A DNA stretch of 57,881 bases from Bacteroidota bacterium (GCA_017857395.1 JAFMDF010000021.1:1-57881), one strand, 5' to 3'. Counted from the first letter of the stretch, positions 10,179-19,514 are shown. Notes: generated by a model from the letters alone, not told the origin. Numbers and translations: made by a program.

Positions 10179-10298
10179 CAATAATCGAATTCATTAGCAA
10201 TAAACTGCGAGGAACTGCAAGCATTTGTGAGGCTTTTTACAAAACAAAATTAAATTTCCAAAAATATTATTTGACTACTGTCCCGTAAAACAAAAAGC

Positions 10299-10334
10299 AA
10301 AAAGCCCTGGTAGATAAATCTAACAGGGCTTTTT
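10299..10334 (-). terminator. Terminator of the PQQ dehydrogenase gene
   Basis: An 11-bp perfect stem (AAAAAGCCCTG at 10299-10309 with CAGGGCTTTTT at 10324-10334) has a 14-base loop. On the minus strand it ends in a U-run 22 bp beyond the stop codon. Confidence 0.85.
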
Positions 10335-10356
10335 ATTATCCTAATAATACAATCTA

Positions 10357-12567
10357 TTAATCCTTCCTAGGCGCAGTATCCGCCATATACTGCATCCCAG
10401 CCAATCCAGTCAATAAAGCCACAGGGTCAGCCCCACTACGCAAAGTTTCAGAAGTATATTTCAAAAAGTGCCCAATATCTTCCACATCATTTTCAGTCAG
10501 CCGGTCACCAAAATTAGGCATCCCATTTCCAGCTAAAGCGCCATTTAAAATAATCTCTTTATGGTTTTTGAAAACCCCTTCCGTAGAGTGCGTTAAATCT
10601 GGCAAAGCGCCACCGCCTGCACCAAAAGCATCACCGTGACAAGTCAAACAAAACTTGATATACAAATTAAGTCCTCGACCCACTTGAAGTGGTTCTCCCG
10701 TATGTGGTAAAGTCGTTAGAGAAGCAACTACAGGGTTGACCATCTCTGCGGGCATTTCCGCTGTGCCACCTAATTTGAACGTGAAAATACGTCCAGGATG
10801 CACATTTTTGGTGAATTTACGAGTCAAACCAACAATACCTCCCCAGCCAACGACGACCGTTACATATTGCTCGCCATCTACGGTATAAGTAATTGGAGGG
10901 GCAATAATTCCTGTCAACAAATCCTTTTGCCATAATTTAGATCCGTCTTTGGCATCATAAATAGTGAATTGTCCAGTAGCATCGCCTTGTAAAACTAATC
11001 CACCTTTCGTTGTTAAAATACCGCCGTTCCAATGCGTTAATGGATGCTCGACTGCCCAAACTTCTTTTTGGGTAACTGGGTCAAAAGCAATCGTTCTGCC
11101 ATAAGGCCTCATTGGGTCTGGTGCGCCTGCGGAACTGGCACTAAAAGGCTTGTATAATTTATCTGCATAACTGACATTCCAACCTGTTCCAGAACCACCT
11201 CTAGCGACTTTATTATACGTATCTTCGGTTTCATGCGAGAAAGTGATACTAGCGGTATGTGTAGGAATGTACATTAACTTCGTTTCTCGATTAAAGGCTT
11301 GTGGTTGCCAATTATGACCGCCATAAGCCCCAGGTGCAATAACCGTATTTTCTCCTGGATTTTGATATCTAGCACCAGGTGCTTCTATCGGCCGACCCTT
11401 TTCATCCAAACCAGTTGCCCAGTTTATTTGCGTGTAAGCAGAGCCACTAATAAATTGCCCATTGGTTCTATCAATGACATAGAAAAAACCATTTTTAGGC
11501 GCTTGCATTAAGACCTTGCGCATTTTTCCGTCCACCTCTAAATCTGCTAAGGTAATAGGCTGCGTGGACGTATAATCCCAAGTATCGCCAGGCGTTGTTT
11601 GAAAGTGCCATTTATAACTACCGTCATCCGCATCCAAAGCAACAATACTAGATAAAAATAAATTATCGCCGCCTTCTGGACTTCTTTGCAATTGGTCCCA
11701 AGGAGAACCATTCCCAACCCCTAAATAAATAGAATTCATTTCTGGGTCATAAACAATCGCATCCCAAACAGTCCCGCCACCGCCGTATTTCCACCATTCG
11801 CCTGTCCAAGTTTTCGCTGCTTCTTCCAAGATTGGATTTTCAAAAGGCTTAGATGGATCACCTGGAACGGTGTAGAAACGCCATTTTTGGTCGCCTGTCG
11901 CTGCATCATAAGCGGTCACATAACCTCTAGCATCGTATTCTGCGCCACCGTTGCCAATTAAGACATTCCCTTTGGCAATTCTAGGTGCGCCAGTAATCGT
12001 ATAATCTCGACTTTTATCAATGGTTAATTTTTCCCAATTTGGTTTGCCTGTAGCTGCATTTATAGAGATTAATCGTCCGTCAATAGTCCCTACAAAAACA
12101 GCCCCTTTATACAAAGCAACGCCTCTATTGACGACATCACAACAAGCCTTTTCGCCATAGTCTCTAGGAACTTCTGGGTCAAACTCCCAAATTTTTTCAC
12201 CTTTTCGCAAATCAATCGCCCAAACGACACTCCAAGGGCCCGTTAAATACATGATGCCATCGACTACAATTGGCGAAGCCTCAATGCCTCTTTTAACCCC
12301 CAAATCTAAAGACCAAGCTAAGCTTAAATCCTTGACTGTTTCTTTATTAATTTGATTTAATGTACTGTATCTGTCTTCTTGGTAATTTCCACCATAAGTG
12401 AGCCAATCTCCGTCAATATCTGCCTTCATTAAAGCAGCATCGTCTATGGCATTGGTAACGGATTGGATATGTTCAAGGGTACCTTTAACGACTGGTTCGG
12501 GCTGACAACTGAACATTAAAAAACTAAGTGTGGCGCAGAATGCACCGTATTTGAGTAGGTTTTTCAT
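10357..12567 (-). CDS. PQQ-dependent alcohol dehydrogenase with C-terminal cytochrome c (quinohaemoprotein)
   Basis: A 736-residue periplasmic lipoprotein (leader ending FMFSC, Cys21). Residues ~55-600 form the eight-bladed quinoprotein propeller: entry motif DRYSTLNQIN, the vicinal Cys142-Cys143 pair (KACCDVVNRG) typical of PQQ alcohol dehydrogenases, GNGSPW, and the segment LDADDG (D312/D314) followed by TPGDTWDYTSTQP. Residues ~630-705 are a class I cytochrome c domain with C640-LT-C643-H644 and a probable axial Met683. The family oxidises primary alcohols or related substrates and passes electrons from PQQ through the haem to the respiratory chain. No pqq biosynthesis gene is in the window. 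It forms a single-gene unit with its own terminator. Confidence 0.92.
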   Translation of the reverse strand: MKNLLKYGAFCATLSFLMFSCQPEPVVKGTLEHIQSVTNAIDDAALMKADIDGDWLTYGGNYQEDRYSTLNQINKETVKDLSLAWSLDLGVKRGIEASPIVVDGIMYLTGPWSVVWAIDLRKGEKIWEFDPEVPRDYGEKACCDVVNRGVALYKGAVFVGTIDGRLISINAATGKPNWEKLTIDKSRDYTITGAPRIAKGNVLIGNGGAEYDARGYVTAYDAATGDQKWRFYTVPGDPSKPFENPILEEAAKTWTGEWWKYGGGGTVWDAIVYDPEMNSIYLGVGNGSPWDQLQRSPEGGDNLFLSSIVALDADDGSYKWHFQTTPGDTWDYTSTQPITLADLEVDGKMRKVLMQAPKNGFFYVIDRTNGQFISGSAYTQINWATGLDEKGRPIEAPGARYQNPGENTVIAPGAYGGHNWQPQAFNRETKLMYIPTHTASITFSHETEDTYNKVARGGSGTGWNVSYADKLYKPFSASSAGAPDPMRPYGRTIAFDPVTQKEVWAVEHPLTHWNGGILTTKGGLVLQGDATGQFTIYDAKDGSKLWQKDLLTGIIAPPITYTVDGEQYVTVVVGWGGIVGLTRKFTKNVHPGRIFTFKLGGTAEMPAEMVNPVVASLTTLPHTGEPLQVGRGLNLYIKFCLTCHGDAFGAGGGALPDLTHSTEGVFKNHKEIILNGALAGNGMPNFGDRLTENDVEDIGHFLKYTSETLRSGADPVALLTGLAGMQYMADTAPRKD

Positions 12568-12743
12568 TGAATGAATGATTGAAAAATTAGGAGAAATATA
12601 TCATGAAGCTATTTTGAGAAAATTTGTGTATGCTTCGAGGGTGAAATTAGTATATTTTTACTAATTATATAATTTTGCCGTATTATATTTTTAAAAATGA
12701 CTGTGGAATGATATTTTCTTGTTCTGGAATAGACTCATATATA
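12568..12743. other. AT-rich spacer upstream of the PQQ dehydrogenase
   Basis: A gene-free region that should contain the dehydrogenase promoter on the minus strand. A TAATTTTG-like box (around 12669) is present but faces rightward, where no plus-strand gene follows. Nothing else is recognised. Confidence 0.3.
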
Positions 12744-12908
12744 GGAGCTTTAGCTTCAGCTCTGTCTGTAGATATTATGCTGTTTTAGTAGATTTTTAAG
12801 AAGCGTAGCTTCGTCACCATCAATTTTTATGGGGTCGAAGCTAAAGCTCCTCTGAAATTTTAAGGATATTTTACTTTTTTCTACAGACAGGGTCAGGGCT
12901 AAAGCCCT
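12744..12908. repeat. Palindrome-rich element with inverted ends (looser relative)
   Basis: The ends form an imperfect ~29-bp inverted repeat. Each comprises a mini-hairpin (GGAGCTTTAGCTTC at 12744-12757; AGGGCT-AA-AGCCCT at 12895-12908) followed inward by CTGTCTGTAGA (12762-12772, perfectly inverted at 12880-12890). Inside are GAAGC-GTA-GCTTC (12800-12812), with a three-base loop, and GAAGCTAAAGCTCC (12837-12850), the inverse of the left end hairpin. The plan of end hairpin, (C)CTGT motif and internal three-base-loop hairpin resembles the elements at 9911, 22804 and 47337. A 68-codon minus-strand ORF across it is just the repeat. Confidence 0.65.
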
Positions 12909-12980
12909 TAAAATCCCTATTTTAGACTTGTGAGGTGTCGTTCTATTTTTAATATATGTCATATTTAACTATTTATTTAC

Positions 12981-13024
12981 AAAAAAAGAGGTGCATCATT
13001 TATTAAAAATAATGCACCTCTTTT
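12981..13024 (-). terminator. Terminator of the symporter gene
   Basis: A 13-bp perfect stem (AAAAGAGGTGCAT at 12984-12996 with ATGCACCTCTTTT at 13012-13024) gives a U-run on the minus strand, 25 bp past the stop. Confidence 0.9.
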
Positions 13025-13048
13025 ACGATTTACTTAATTGCTGCTGAC

Positions 13049-14698
13049 TTAGGAAAAGTAAGCATAAATCGAAATCACAATAACCGTAATTGCAATCCCT
13101 GTCTGATTGACATATTTCCAAGGTGTAATATCTACTTGTTCCGTATATGCTTGCACATACTCCTCTGTTCTAGGTTTCAACATACCAATTACTAACATAA
13201 TTAGCACATTCATCACAAAAAGAATAGCCATGACATGTAAAAAATGAGGATAGGCTAATTTCTCTATATCGCTTAGTGCCGCCGCATCTGTAATGCCTGA
13301 TGTTCGTGCATCGGCTAATGCGGAGGCCACCATATTTGGTTTTAATACAAATTGGCTAAGACTATATAAAACAACACCTAGACCAATGGCAATTTTGGCT
13401 GCAATGGCGGGTACATATTTAGTTAAATACCCCACAATAATAATGGTGAAAATGGGGATGGAATAACAACCATTCACTTCTTGTAAATAGCCAAATAAAC
13501 CTTCGGGTGCATTGGCAATAGCAGGCGCAATAAACATCGCTAAAATGGCAAGTCCAATGCCAAATGTTTTACCAGCTTTTACAATTTGCTTTTCAGTAGC
13601 ATCCTTATTAATATATTCTTTGTAGATATCAACTCCAAAAAGCGTCACAGAACTATTGAGGGCACTATTGAAAGAACTTAAAATCGCACCAAATAAAACC
13701 GCCGCAAAAAAGCCAACTAATCCAGCAGGTAATACCTTGGCAACTAATCTTGGATAAGCCTCATCAGGAACAAGTAAGCTTCCTTCAAAAATATGGTAAG
13801 CAATGATACCCGGTAAGACAACGACTAAAGGCCCTAATACTTTTATAAAACCCGCTAACATCAATCCTTTTTGCCCTTCTTTTAAGTTTTTAGCGCCTAA
13901 GGCTCTTTGAATAATAGCTTGATTTGTACCCCAATAAAATAATTGTACCAACATCATCCCTGTAAAAATCGTAGCAAAAGGGACAGAAGCTGTTGAATCT
14001 CCTATGGAATTAAATTTTTCAGGGTTGGTCGCCATTAACTTGGATAAACCTTCCATAACGCTACCTTCACCGATATAAGCTAAGCCAAAGAAAGGAATCA
14101 ATAAACCACCAATTAAAAGACCAACGGCATTAATCGTATCAGAAACAGCTACCGCTTTTAATCCGCCAAAGACCGCATAAATAGACCCAATTATACCAAT
14201 TCCCCAAACACAAACCCATAAAGAAGTGGTCTTAGAGACGCCTAATAATTCTGGTAAATTAAACATTGCGCTGAAAGCAACTGCACCTGAATATAAAACA
14301 ATTGGTAACAAAACAACCACATAACCTGATAAAAATAAACCAGAGGTGATACTCTTGGTCGTTGTATCATAACGCCGTTCTAAAAATTGTGGAATGGTTG
14401 TTAATCCACCTTTTAAATACCTTGGTAGTAAGAAAATAGCGGTAACAACAATTGCCATAGCGGCCAAAGTTTCCCACGCCATGACTAAAATTCCTTCGGT
14501 ATAGGCTTGACCATTTAAACCAACAATCTGTTCGGTAGACAAATTGGTTAATAAGAGAGACCCTGCGATAACGCCAGCGGTTAAGCTACGACCTGCTAAA
14601 AAATAACCGTCTGAAGAATCTTCATCCGTACCTCTGGTTGACCACCAGGCAATACCTGCCACCAATAATGTAAATCCTAAAAAAGAAATTAAGCCCAT
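13049..14698 (-). CDS. Sodium/solute symporter (SSS family, SGLT-like)
   Basis: A 549-residue integral membrane protein with about 14 hydrophobic segments. The hallmark SSS region is near residues 45-80 (NLSTEQIVGLNGQAYTEGILVMAWE), followed by TIPQFLERRYDTTTK, GGLKAVAVSDTINAVGLLIGG and FAAVLFGAILSSFNSALNSSVTLFGVDIY (the sodium-site helix SSFNSALNS). These signatures belong to the SGLT-like branch that imports sugars or related polar solutes with Na+. The substrate cannot be read from sequence. It lies 142 bp downstream of the flippase gene on the same strand and has a strong terminator of its own. Confidence 0.9.
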   Translation of the reverse strand: MGLISFLGFTLLVAGIAWWSTRGTDEDSSDGYFLAGRSLTAGVIAGSLLLTNLSTEQIVGLNGQAYTEGILVMAWETLAAMAIVVTAIFLLPRYLKGGLTTIPQFLERRYDTTTKSITSGLFLSGYVVVLLPIVLYSGAVAFSAMFNLPELLGVSKTTSLWVCVWGIGIIGSIYAVFGGLKAVAVSDTINAVGLLIGGLLIPFFGLAYIGEGSVMEGLSKLMATNPEKFNSIGDSTASVPFATIFTGMMLVQLFYWGTNQAIIQRALGAKNLKEGQKGLMLAGFIKVLGPLVVVLPGIIAYHIFEGSLLVPDEAYPRLVAKVLPAGLVGFFAAVLFGAILSSFNSALNSSVTLFGVDIYKEYINKDATEKQIVKAGKTFGIGLAILAMFIAPAIANAPEGLFGYLQEVNGCYSIPIFTIIIVGYLTKYVPAIAAKIAIGLGVVLYSLSQFVLKPNMVASALADARTSGITDAAALSDIEKLAYPHFLHVMAILFVMNVLIMLVIGMLKPRTEEYVQAYTEQVDITPWKYVNQTGIAITVIVISIYAYFS

Positions 14699-14840
14699 TT
14701 TGCGAAGTTAGTTTTGTTAAAACAGGCATATTTTTAGCGCCTGAATGTTGATGCTTGTAAAAATAGAATTAGTGTAAAAAAGACAATAAGTTTAGAATTA
14801 TCCTAATTTTTGCTCCTTTTTTTAAATCTTAGGAATTGAA

Positions 14841-16190
14841 TTAACCGATATGTTGTGCAATTAGAAATCCTAAGCCTAAAAACATATTATAAAAAAGGTA
14901 TTTTTTTGTCTGTAAATAACTTGTTAAAGGAATTTGGAAGGTAAAATGAACGTAAGTAATTAAAATAATTTTATTGACTAGGTAAGCAATAACGGTAGCA
15001 AAAGCAATGCCTTCTAGACCATGCGTTTGCACTAAATAGAGACTAAGCCCCACATTAATGAGTACTTCGATAATAGCACTCCAAACCAAAACAAAATTGT
15101 GTTGCTGGGCATAAATAATGACTTGCGGCAATAATAGACGACTAGAAATTATCAATAAATAGACATTGAAAACTTGAGCAGATTCAGCAAATTTATCCGT
15201 ATAAACTAAGGGGAACAAATAAGGACTTAACAACATTAATCCCACCGTTACAGGAAATAACCAACGGGCTAATTTAGCCACTTCTGTTTTTATTTTACCA
15301 ATAGCCAATGCCTGATTTTCTACCGCTAAAGGAATTAACGTTGCGGTTAAAGCTGCGGTTAAAATCGTCACTAAAGGCAGTTCTCTAGCGCCATACCGAA
15401 AGACGGCAAACATTCCTGTATCTGCAAAATGACTGGTTACAATAAAACCATCGACATATTCCATACCACCGCCAATGAGCATGTGCAAACTTAGCGGAAA
15501 CATTAATAATAATAGCCTTTTTAATTGGCTGCTATTTAAGCCTGCCTTAGTACTTCCAGAACTTGGAGTTTTGGAAGCACTTTTAGAGAGAGAGATTCCG
15601 CTAAAAAGTAACTTTAATAACCACGCAAATTTCAAAATACTCCAAAGCAATAGCCCTTGAAAAACACCTTTTAAACCCCAATTAAAAGCCAGTGGAATAA
15701 TAATGAATAATAATTGACTACTAAAAAGTAAACTGCCATACCAAAGGATGGCCTTTTCTTTTTTTTGTACCAAATAAATATATTCAATCAGGGCGGCAGG
15801 TGCATTAAAAATAAGAAAAAGACTAATCAATTCAAGATGGGCTAATTTATCGTATTGCGTAAATTTAGGAATGATGAAATCTTGGAGGCAATAGAGTAGA
15901 CCACCCGCCAAAATGCCTAATAATAAAAGCAGAAAAGCTAAATTTATTAATACCCCTTGTTGGTTTTTTTCTTTAGCGAATTGGCTTAATAAACTTTTGA
16001 TACCTGCTGAAATCCAGAAAAAAGATAAAAAATTGCCTAGAAAAAGTAGTACTTCATAAAGCGCGATTTCTAGAGTGGAAAGGTGGAAAAAACGGACTAG
16101 TAAGACGCCAATTAATAATGCGGTGGCAAAACGCATTAATTGGAATGCTTGTAATGGATTTAAAGAGAAATTAGTAAACCAATTTTTCAA
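14841..16190 (-). CDS. Polysaccharide flippase-like membrane protein (Wzx/MATE-type)
   Basis: A 449-residue protein with 12 or more predicted membrane helices. It starts SLNPLQAFQLMRFATALLIG and contains SLHMLIGGGMEYVDGFIVTSHF and FAVFRYGARELPLVTILTAALTATLIPLA, a pattern typical of the oligosaccharide flippase/MVF superfamily that moves lipid-linked sugars across the inner membrane. No glycosyltransferase cluster adjoins it, so the cargo is unknown. It is leftward and separate from the phosphodiesterase gene by 113 bp. Confidence 0.8.
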   Translation of the reverse strand: MKNWFTNFSLNPLQAFQLMRFATALLIGVLLVRFFHLSTLEIALYEVLLFLGNFLSFFWISAGIKSLLSQFAKEKNQQGVLINLAFLLLLLGILAGGLLYCLQDFIIPKFTQYDKLAHLELISLFLIFNAPAALIEYIYLVQKKEKAILWYGSLLFSSQLLFIIIPLAFNWGLKGVFQGLLLWSILKFAWLLKLLFSGISLSKSASKTPSSGSTKAGLNSSQLKRLLLLMFPLSLHMLIGGGMEYVDGFIVTSHFADTGMFAVFRYGARELPLVTILTAALTATLIPLAVENQALAIGKIKTEVAKLARWLFPVTVGLMLLSPYLFPLVYTDKFAESAQVFNVYLLIISSRLLLPQVIIYAQQHNFVLVWSAIIEVLINVGLSLYLVQTHGLEGIAFATVIAYLVNKIILITYVHFTFQIPLTSYLQTKKYLFYNMFLGLGFLIAQHIG

Positions 16191-16303
16191 AGAAAATAAG
16201 GATGAGTGAAGAATAAGTGATAGTGAAAGAATAGTTCCATCATTTCGCTAGGGAGACCTCCATGCTTTTTAAAAACTTGGAGGACTCAATAATTTAAAAA
16301 TCC

Positions 16304-17221
16304 TTACAAATTCCCAATCAAATTCGGATAATCCGTAATAATTCCATCTACACCCAATGCCTTCATCCGCTGCATATCTTCCACTTTATTAATCGTCCAA
16401 GGAATTAAATCCATTCCTTTGGTATGTACTTGTTCCACCAATGTATCCGTCACTAACTGAAAATAAGGGCTATAAATAGTTGGAATAAAATCCAATTTTT
16501 CCATGTTTTCTGCAAAAGGATTGATATTTTCAATCAAATAAGCGGTCATAATCGTTTTATCTAATTCGTTGACGGCTAATAAACTACGAGGGTCAAAGGA
16601 TTGAATACAAGTTTTATCGCGAATGCCTAAACGATTGACTTCATCCAATAATATTTTGGCAAATTTAGCAGGAATAGGTGCTAATTTTACATCCCATTCT
16701 GGTTTACTTTTGATTTCAATATTATAATAAGGTACTGCTTGATTATGTTCTTGGCAATATCTATTAACCGCAGCGACTACTTCTTTTAAGGTCGGTTTAT
16801 GAATAGACATTTTCTGCTGTTCTGGAAAACGAGCATTGCCACGACTGCCTACATCAAATGCCTGAATATCTTCTGTGGTCATTTGATGCAGTAAATAATT
16901 TTTTTCGTTTTCGTCTGATACTTCTTGCCCATCTGGTGTTGTAGAAATCTCATGAGAAAACCATGGCTCATGTGAAATAATCACATCGCCATTCTGAGAA
17001 ATAGCAGCGTCCATTTCTAAAGTACGAACATTCAAGGACAAAGCTTTTAAAAAGGCAGGGACGGTATTCTCTGGCACTAATCCTCTAGCCCCACGGTGAC
17101 CTTGCCAATCGAATTCAGGAAGCGGTTTAGGTGGCATCGTATTTTGTTTTGGTGTCGAATCACTACAAGCAATGAATGTGATAGCGAATAGCGATAAATA
17201 AAAAAGCGACTTTACTGACAT
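16304..17221 (-). CDS. Glycerophosphodiester phosphodiesterase lipoprotein
   Basis: The start is placed at the ATG at 17221 because the lipoprotein signal (MSVKSLFYLSLFAITFIAC, Cys19) begins there; a longer reading from 17284 would bury it. The 305-residue enzyme has the GDPD TIM-barrel signatures: QGHRGARGLVPENT with catalytic His42, EMDAAIS (Glu69/Asp71, metal ligands) and ISHEPW with His84. The end motif VDGIITDYPNLI is also typical. It hydrolyses glycerophosphodiesters to glycerol 3-phosphate plus alcohol in the periplasm, a lipid-salvage role. Confidence 0.92.
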   Translation of the reverse strand: MSVKSLFYLSLFAITFIACSDSTPKQNTMPPKPLPEFDWQGHRGARGLVPENTVPAFLKALSLNVRTLEMDAAISQNGDVIISHEPWFSHEISTTPDGQEVSDENEKNYLLHQMTTEDIQAFDVGSRGNARFPEQQKMSIHKPTLKEVVAAVNRYCQEHNQAVPYYNIEIKSKPEWDVKLAPIPAKFAKILLDEVNRLGIRDKTCIQSFDPRSLLAVNELDKTIMTAYLIENINPFAENMEKLDFIPTIYSPYFQLVTDTLVEQVHTKGMDLIPWTINKVEDMQRMKALGVDGIITDYPNLIGNL

Positions 17222-17314
17222 AATGGAAAGGTTGCGTAATTTTTTGGCAACTTGATTGTTGCTGATTATTTCTGACCCCCTCAAATCATCCCAAAGATGC
17301 GATTTTTTTATTAA

Positions 17315-17446
17315 TTGAAGGAGGATTTTGTTAAGGAATGGATAAAAATAAGTTGGACAAGTAGTATCGAAAAAATAGAAATGGAGGAACGTTTGCAGAA
17401 AGAAGCGGATGCTTTGAATGTAGTATTGATTTATTCGGAAGGATGA
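17315..17446 (+). pseudogene. Short protein-like ORF, possible gene remnant
   Basis: A 43-codon open frame in the spacer reads ...FVKEWIKISWTSSIEKIEMEE then RLQKEADALNVVLIYSEG and a stop. Its composition (amphipathic, charged helix then a hydrophobic strand) looks like the end of a real protein, unlike the AT-rich noise around it. The only start is TTG at 17315 after an in-frame TAA. It may be the 3' relic of a lost gene or a very small gene. No family is recognised. Confidence 0.3.
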
Positions 17447-17452
17447 GTTTTT

Positions 17453-17501
17453 CAGTTATCAGTTGCCAGTTAACCGACAACTGGTAACTGGCAACCCGCA
17501 A
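17453..17501. repeat. Degenerate heptamer array at the end of lepB
   Basis: Seven consecutive 7-base units: CAGTTAT, CAGTTGC, CAGTTAA, CCGACAA, CTGGTAA, CTGGCAA, CCCGCAA. The second half is roughly the reverse complement of the first, so the array folds on itself. It ends within a few bases of the lepB stop and may serve as its transcription end. Confidence 0.7.
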
Positions 17502-17506
17502 CTGGT

Positions 17507-19279
17507 TCACTCCGCTTTACTAGCCGAAGTAAATAGTCTATCCCAATTAATGCCGTTGAGCATATCATTTTCTACGGTAGAAAAATAGATAAAGAGTGGC
17601 TTACCGAGAATATGTGTTTCAGGGACAAAACCCCACATTCTGGAATCTTCTGAATTATTCCGATTATCACCCATCATCCAATAATAATCTTGTTTAAAAG
17701 TATACTGCGTCGTTTCCTTTCCATTGATATAAATTCGACCATTTTCAATTTTCAAGTCATTCGCTTCATATACATCAATAATTCGTTGATAGAGGGCTAT
17801 GTTTTTGGGCGTAATGACTAAAGATTCACCCGCTTTAGGAATCCAAATTGGGCCATAATTATCGACATTCCAACCACCAAAATTTTTAGGGTCATGCGGA
17901 AATAATCGGTCGGATTCGTCGTAATTGCTAAGCGTGATTTTTTCATCAGACGCCAATAAACTTTCTTTTTGAAGAGAAGTCAAAGTCATTAAATAACGAT
18001 TGGCACTGGCGCCTAATCGGATATTGGCATCCCCAATCTTATAATCGGCTAACTGAGTTTTATCATATCCAGCAGGAAAATTCACCCAATACATCTCATT
18101 TGGGATGATTTCAATGTTAGCATCCATTGCTTGTACTTTCGTTTTTTGCTCAGCAGAAAGCACCAACATTTTATGATTGGGACTACTCGGATTATAATAT
18201 TGTTGGTCTTCTTCGGTAATGCCCCAATCACCAAATTGCTGCATATTGAATGGAGTAGGGTGCTTGACCAAATAGCGATATTGGAGATTTTTAGAATTTT
18301 TGACCGCTGTTCCATTTATATGTACTTGGCGATTAATTATCTGTAGCGTTTCGCCCGGTGTTCCTATACAATGTTTGACATAATGGTCAATTTTATCAAT
18401 TGGTCTAGTGGTTAGCGGATATTTTCCTTGTTGAATCAATTTAGCCGTATTTTCTGGAATTGCATTTCTGCGATAATCATACAAACTCCAAGTTCGCCCA
18501 GGCGTCACATAAACGCTATCGCCTTCTGGCATATTAAAAACAACGGGGTCATTTCTATCTAAACTTTCTATGGCAGGTAATCGCAAAGATGGTAAATTAG
18601 GGGACTTTAAATAAGACTCTTTGTCTAACCAAGGAATTCGATTGTGTAAAAGTGGAATGGTTAAAACGGTCGAAGGTGTGCGCAAGCCATAATGGGCTTT
18701 ACTGACAAAAAGATGGTCGCCTACATTCAAAGACCCTTCCATGGAAGAAGTAGGAATGGCATACGCCTCAATTGTAAACATTCTAATAAAAGCGGCTGCA
18801 AAAACAGCAAAAACAACTGCTTCCGTCCAATCTCTTAAGGGCGATTTTTGATAAGGATTTTTTTCTTGTAATTTTTTAAGTTTATATTTGTTTTTTTCTT
18901 GATAAGCCGCTTCTAATTTAGTTTGGTAAGCTTGTTCTTTGATCAAAGTAGGGCCATCATATTTATCTTTTAAATTAGTCCCTATTTGGAAAAATATATA
19001 AGGTGCATATAGGACGGCTTTAAAACTATCGAGAAACGTATAGCGTTTAAAAGACCGTACCATATCTACGCATAGACCTGTGTAAATGAAAATATTGACA
19101 ACGGGGATTAATAATAGGGCAGCCCACCAAGTAGGACGACCCACTATTTTGCACCATTCTATAAAATTAATGCCTGGAATTAATACTTTTTTTGGCGTAA
19201 CACCTGCTTTTTCAAAGACTTTGTAAAGACTTAAACTTAATAAAAAATAGGTGACAATAAAGAATAAAAGAATGGTCAT
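17507..19279 (-). CDS. lepB: Signal peptidase I, long Bacteroidota form
   Basis: A 590-residue inner-membrane serine protease that cleaves Sec/Tat signal peptides. Residues 1-100 contain membrane helices of the DUF5684-like type (GINFIEWCKIVGRPTWW), then a Lys-rich linker. The catalytic region has Ser179 in IPTSSMEGSL and the general-base Lys302 in HYVKHCIGTPGE. Box E is WMMGDNRNNSEDSRMWGFV near residue 545. It is much longer than E. coli LepB (324 residues) because of the N-terminal domain and two insertions between boxes, as is usual in this phylum. The ATG is directly abutted upstream by a heptamer array. Confidence 0.95.
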   Translation of the reverse strand: MTILLFFIVTYFLLSLSLYKVFEKAGVTPKKVLIPGINFIEWCKIVGRPTWWAALLLIPVVNIFIYTGLCVDMVRSFKRYTFLDSFKAVLYAPYIFFQIGTNLKDKYDGPTLIKEQAYQTKLEAAYQEKNKYKLKKLQEKNPYQKSPLRDWTEAVVFAVFAAAFIRMFTIEAYAIPTSSMEGSLNVGDHLFVSKAHYGLRTPSTVLTIPLLHNRIPWLDKESYLKSPNLPSLRLPAIESLDRNDPVVFNMPEGDSVYVTPGRTWSLYDYRRNAIPENTAKLIQQGKYPLTTRPIDKIDHYVKHCIGTPGETLQIINRQVHINGTAVKNSKNLQYRYLVKHPTPFNMQQFGDWGITEEDQQYYNPSSPNHKMLVLSAEQKTKVQAMDANIEIIPNEMYWVNFPAGYDKTQLADYKIGDANIRLGASANRYLMTLTSLQKESLLASDEKITLSNYDESDRLFPHDPKNFGGWNVDNYGPIWIPKAGESLVITPKNIALYQRIIDVYEANDLKIENGRIYINGKETTQYTFKQDYYWMMGDNRNNSEDSRMWGFVPETHILGKPLFIYFSTVENDMLNGINWDRLFTSASKAE

Positions 19280-19321
19280 TTGTAATTTTCAATTTAGAAT
19301 TTGCAATTTGTAATTTTCAAA
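19280..19321. repeat. Degenerate heptamer array abutting the lepB start
   Basis: Six 7-base units run TTGTAAT, TTTCAAT, TTAGAAT, TTGCAAT, TTGTAAT, TTTCAAA. They begin at the base next to the lepB ATG (19277-19279), so they occupy its immediate leader. Confidence 0.7.
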
Positions 19322-19514
19322 AAAGACACTGAAAACTAAGTTTAAATTTGTTAGAGAACGAATTTAATCAAACGAATAACTATTTATTATTAACATCGAA
19401 GAAAGTACCCATTTATTCGATAAACGAACTAGTTGAGTTGTGGATTGTGCATTACGGGGGAGTAAAGGAAACCTTTGGACTGAAACAATCTGCAAATAAA
19501 AATTAAACACAAGT

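Noticed and set aside
12756-12962. 68-codon minus-strand ORF
   Set aside because: It lies almost wholly within the inverted-end repeat element, and its frame is produced by the repeat; no protein family character.
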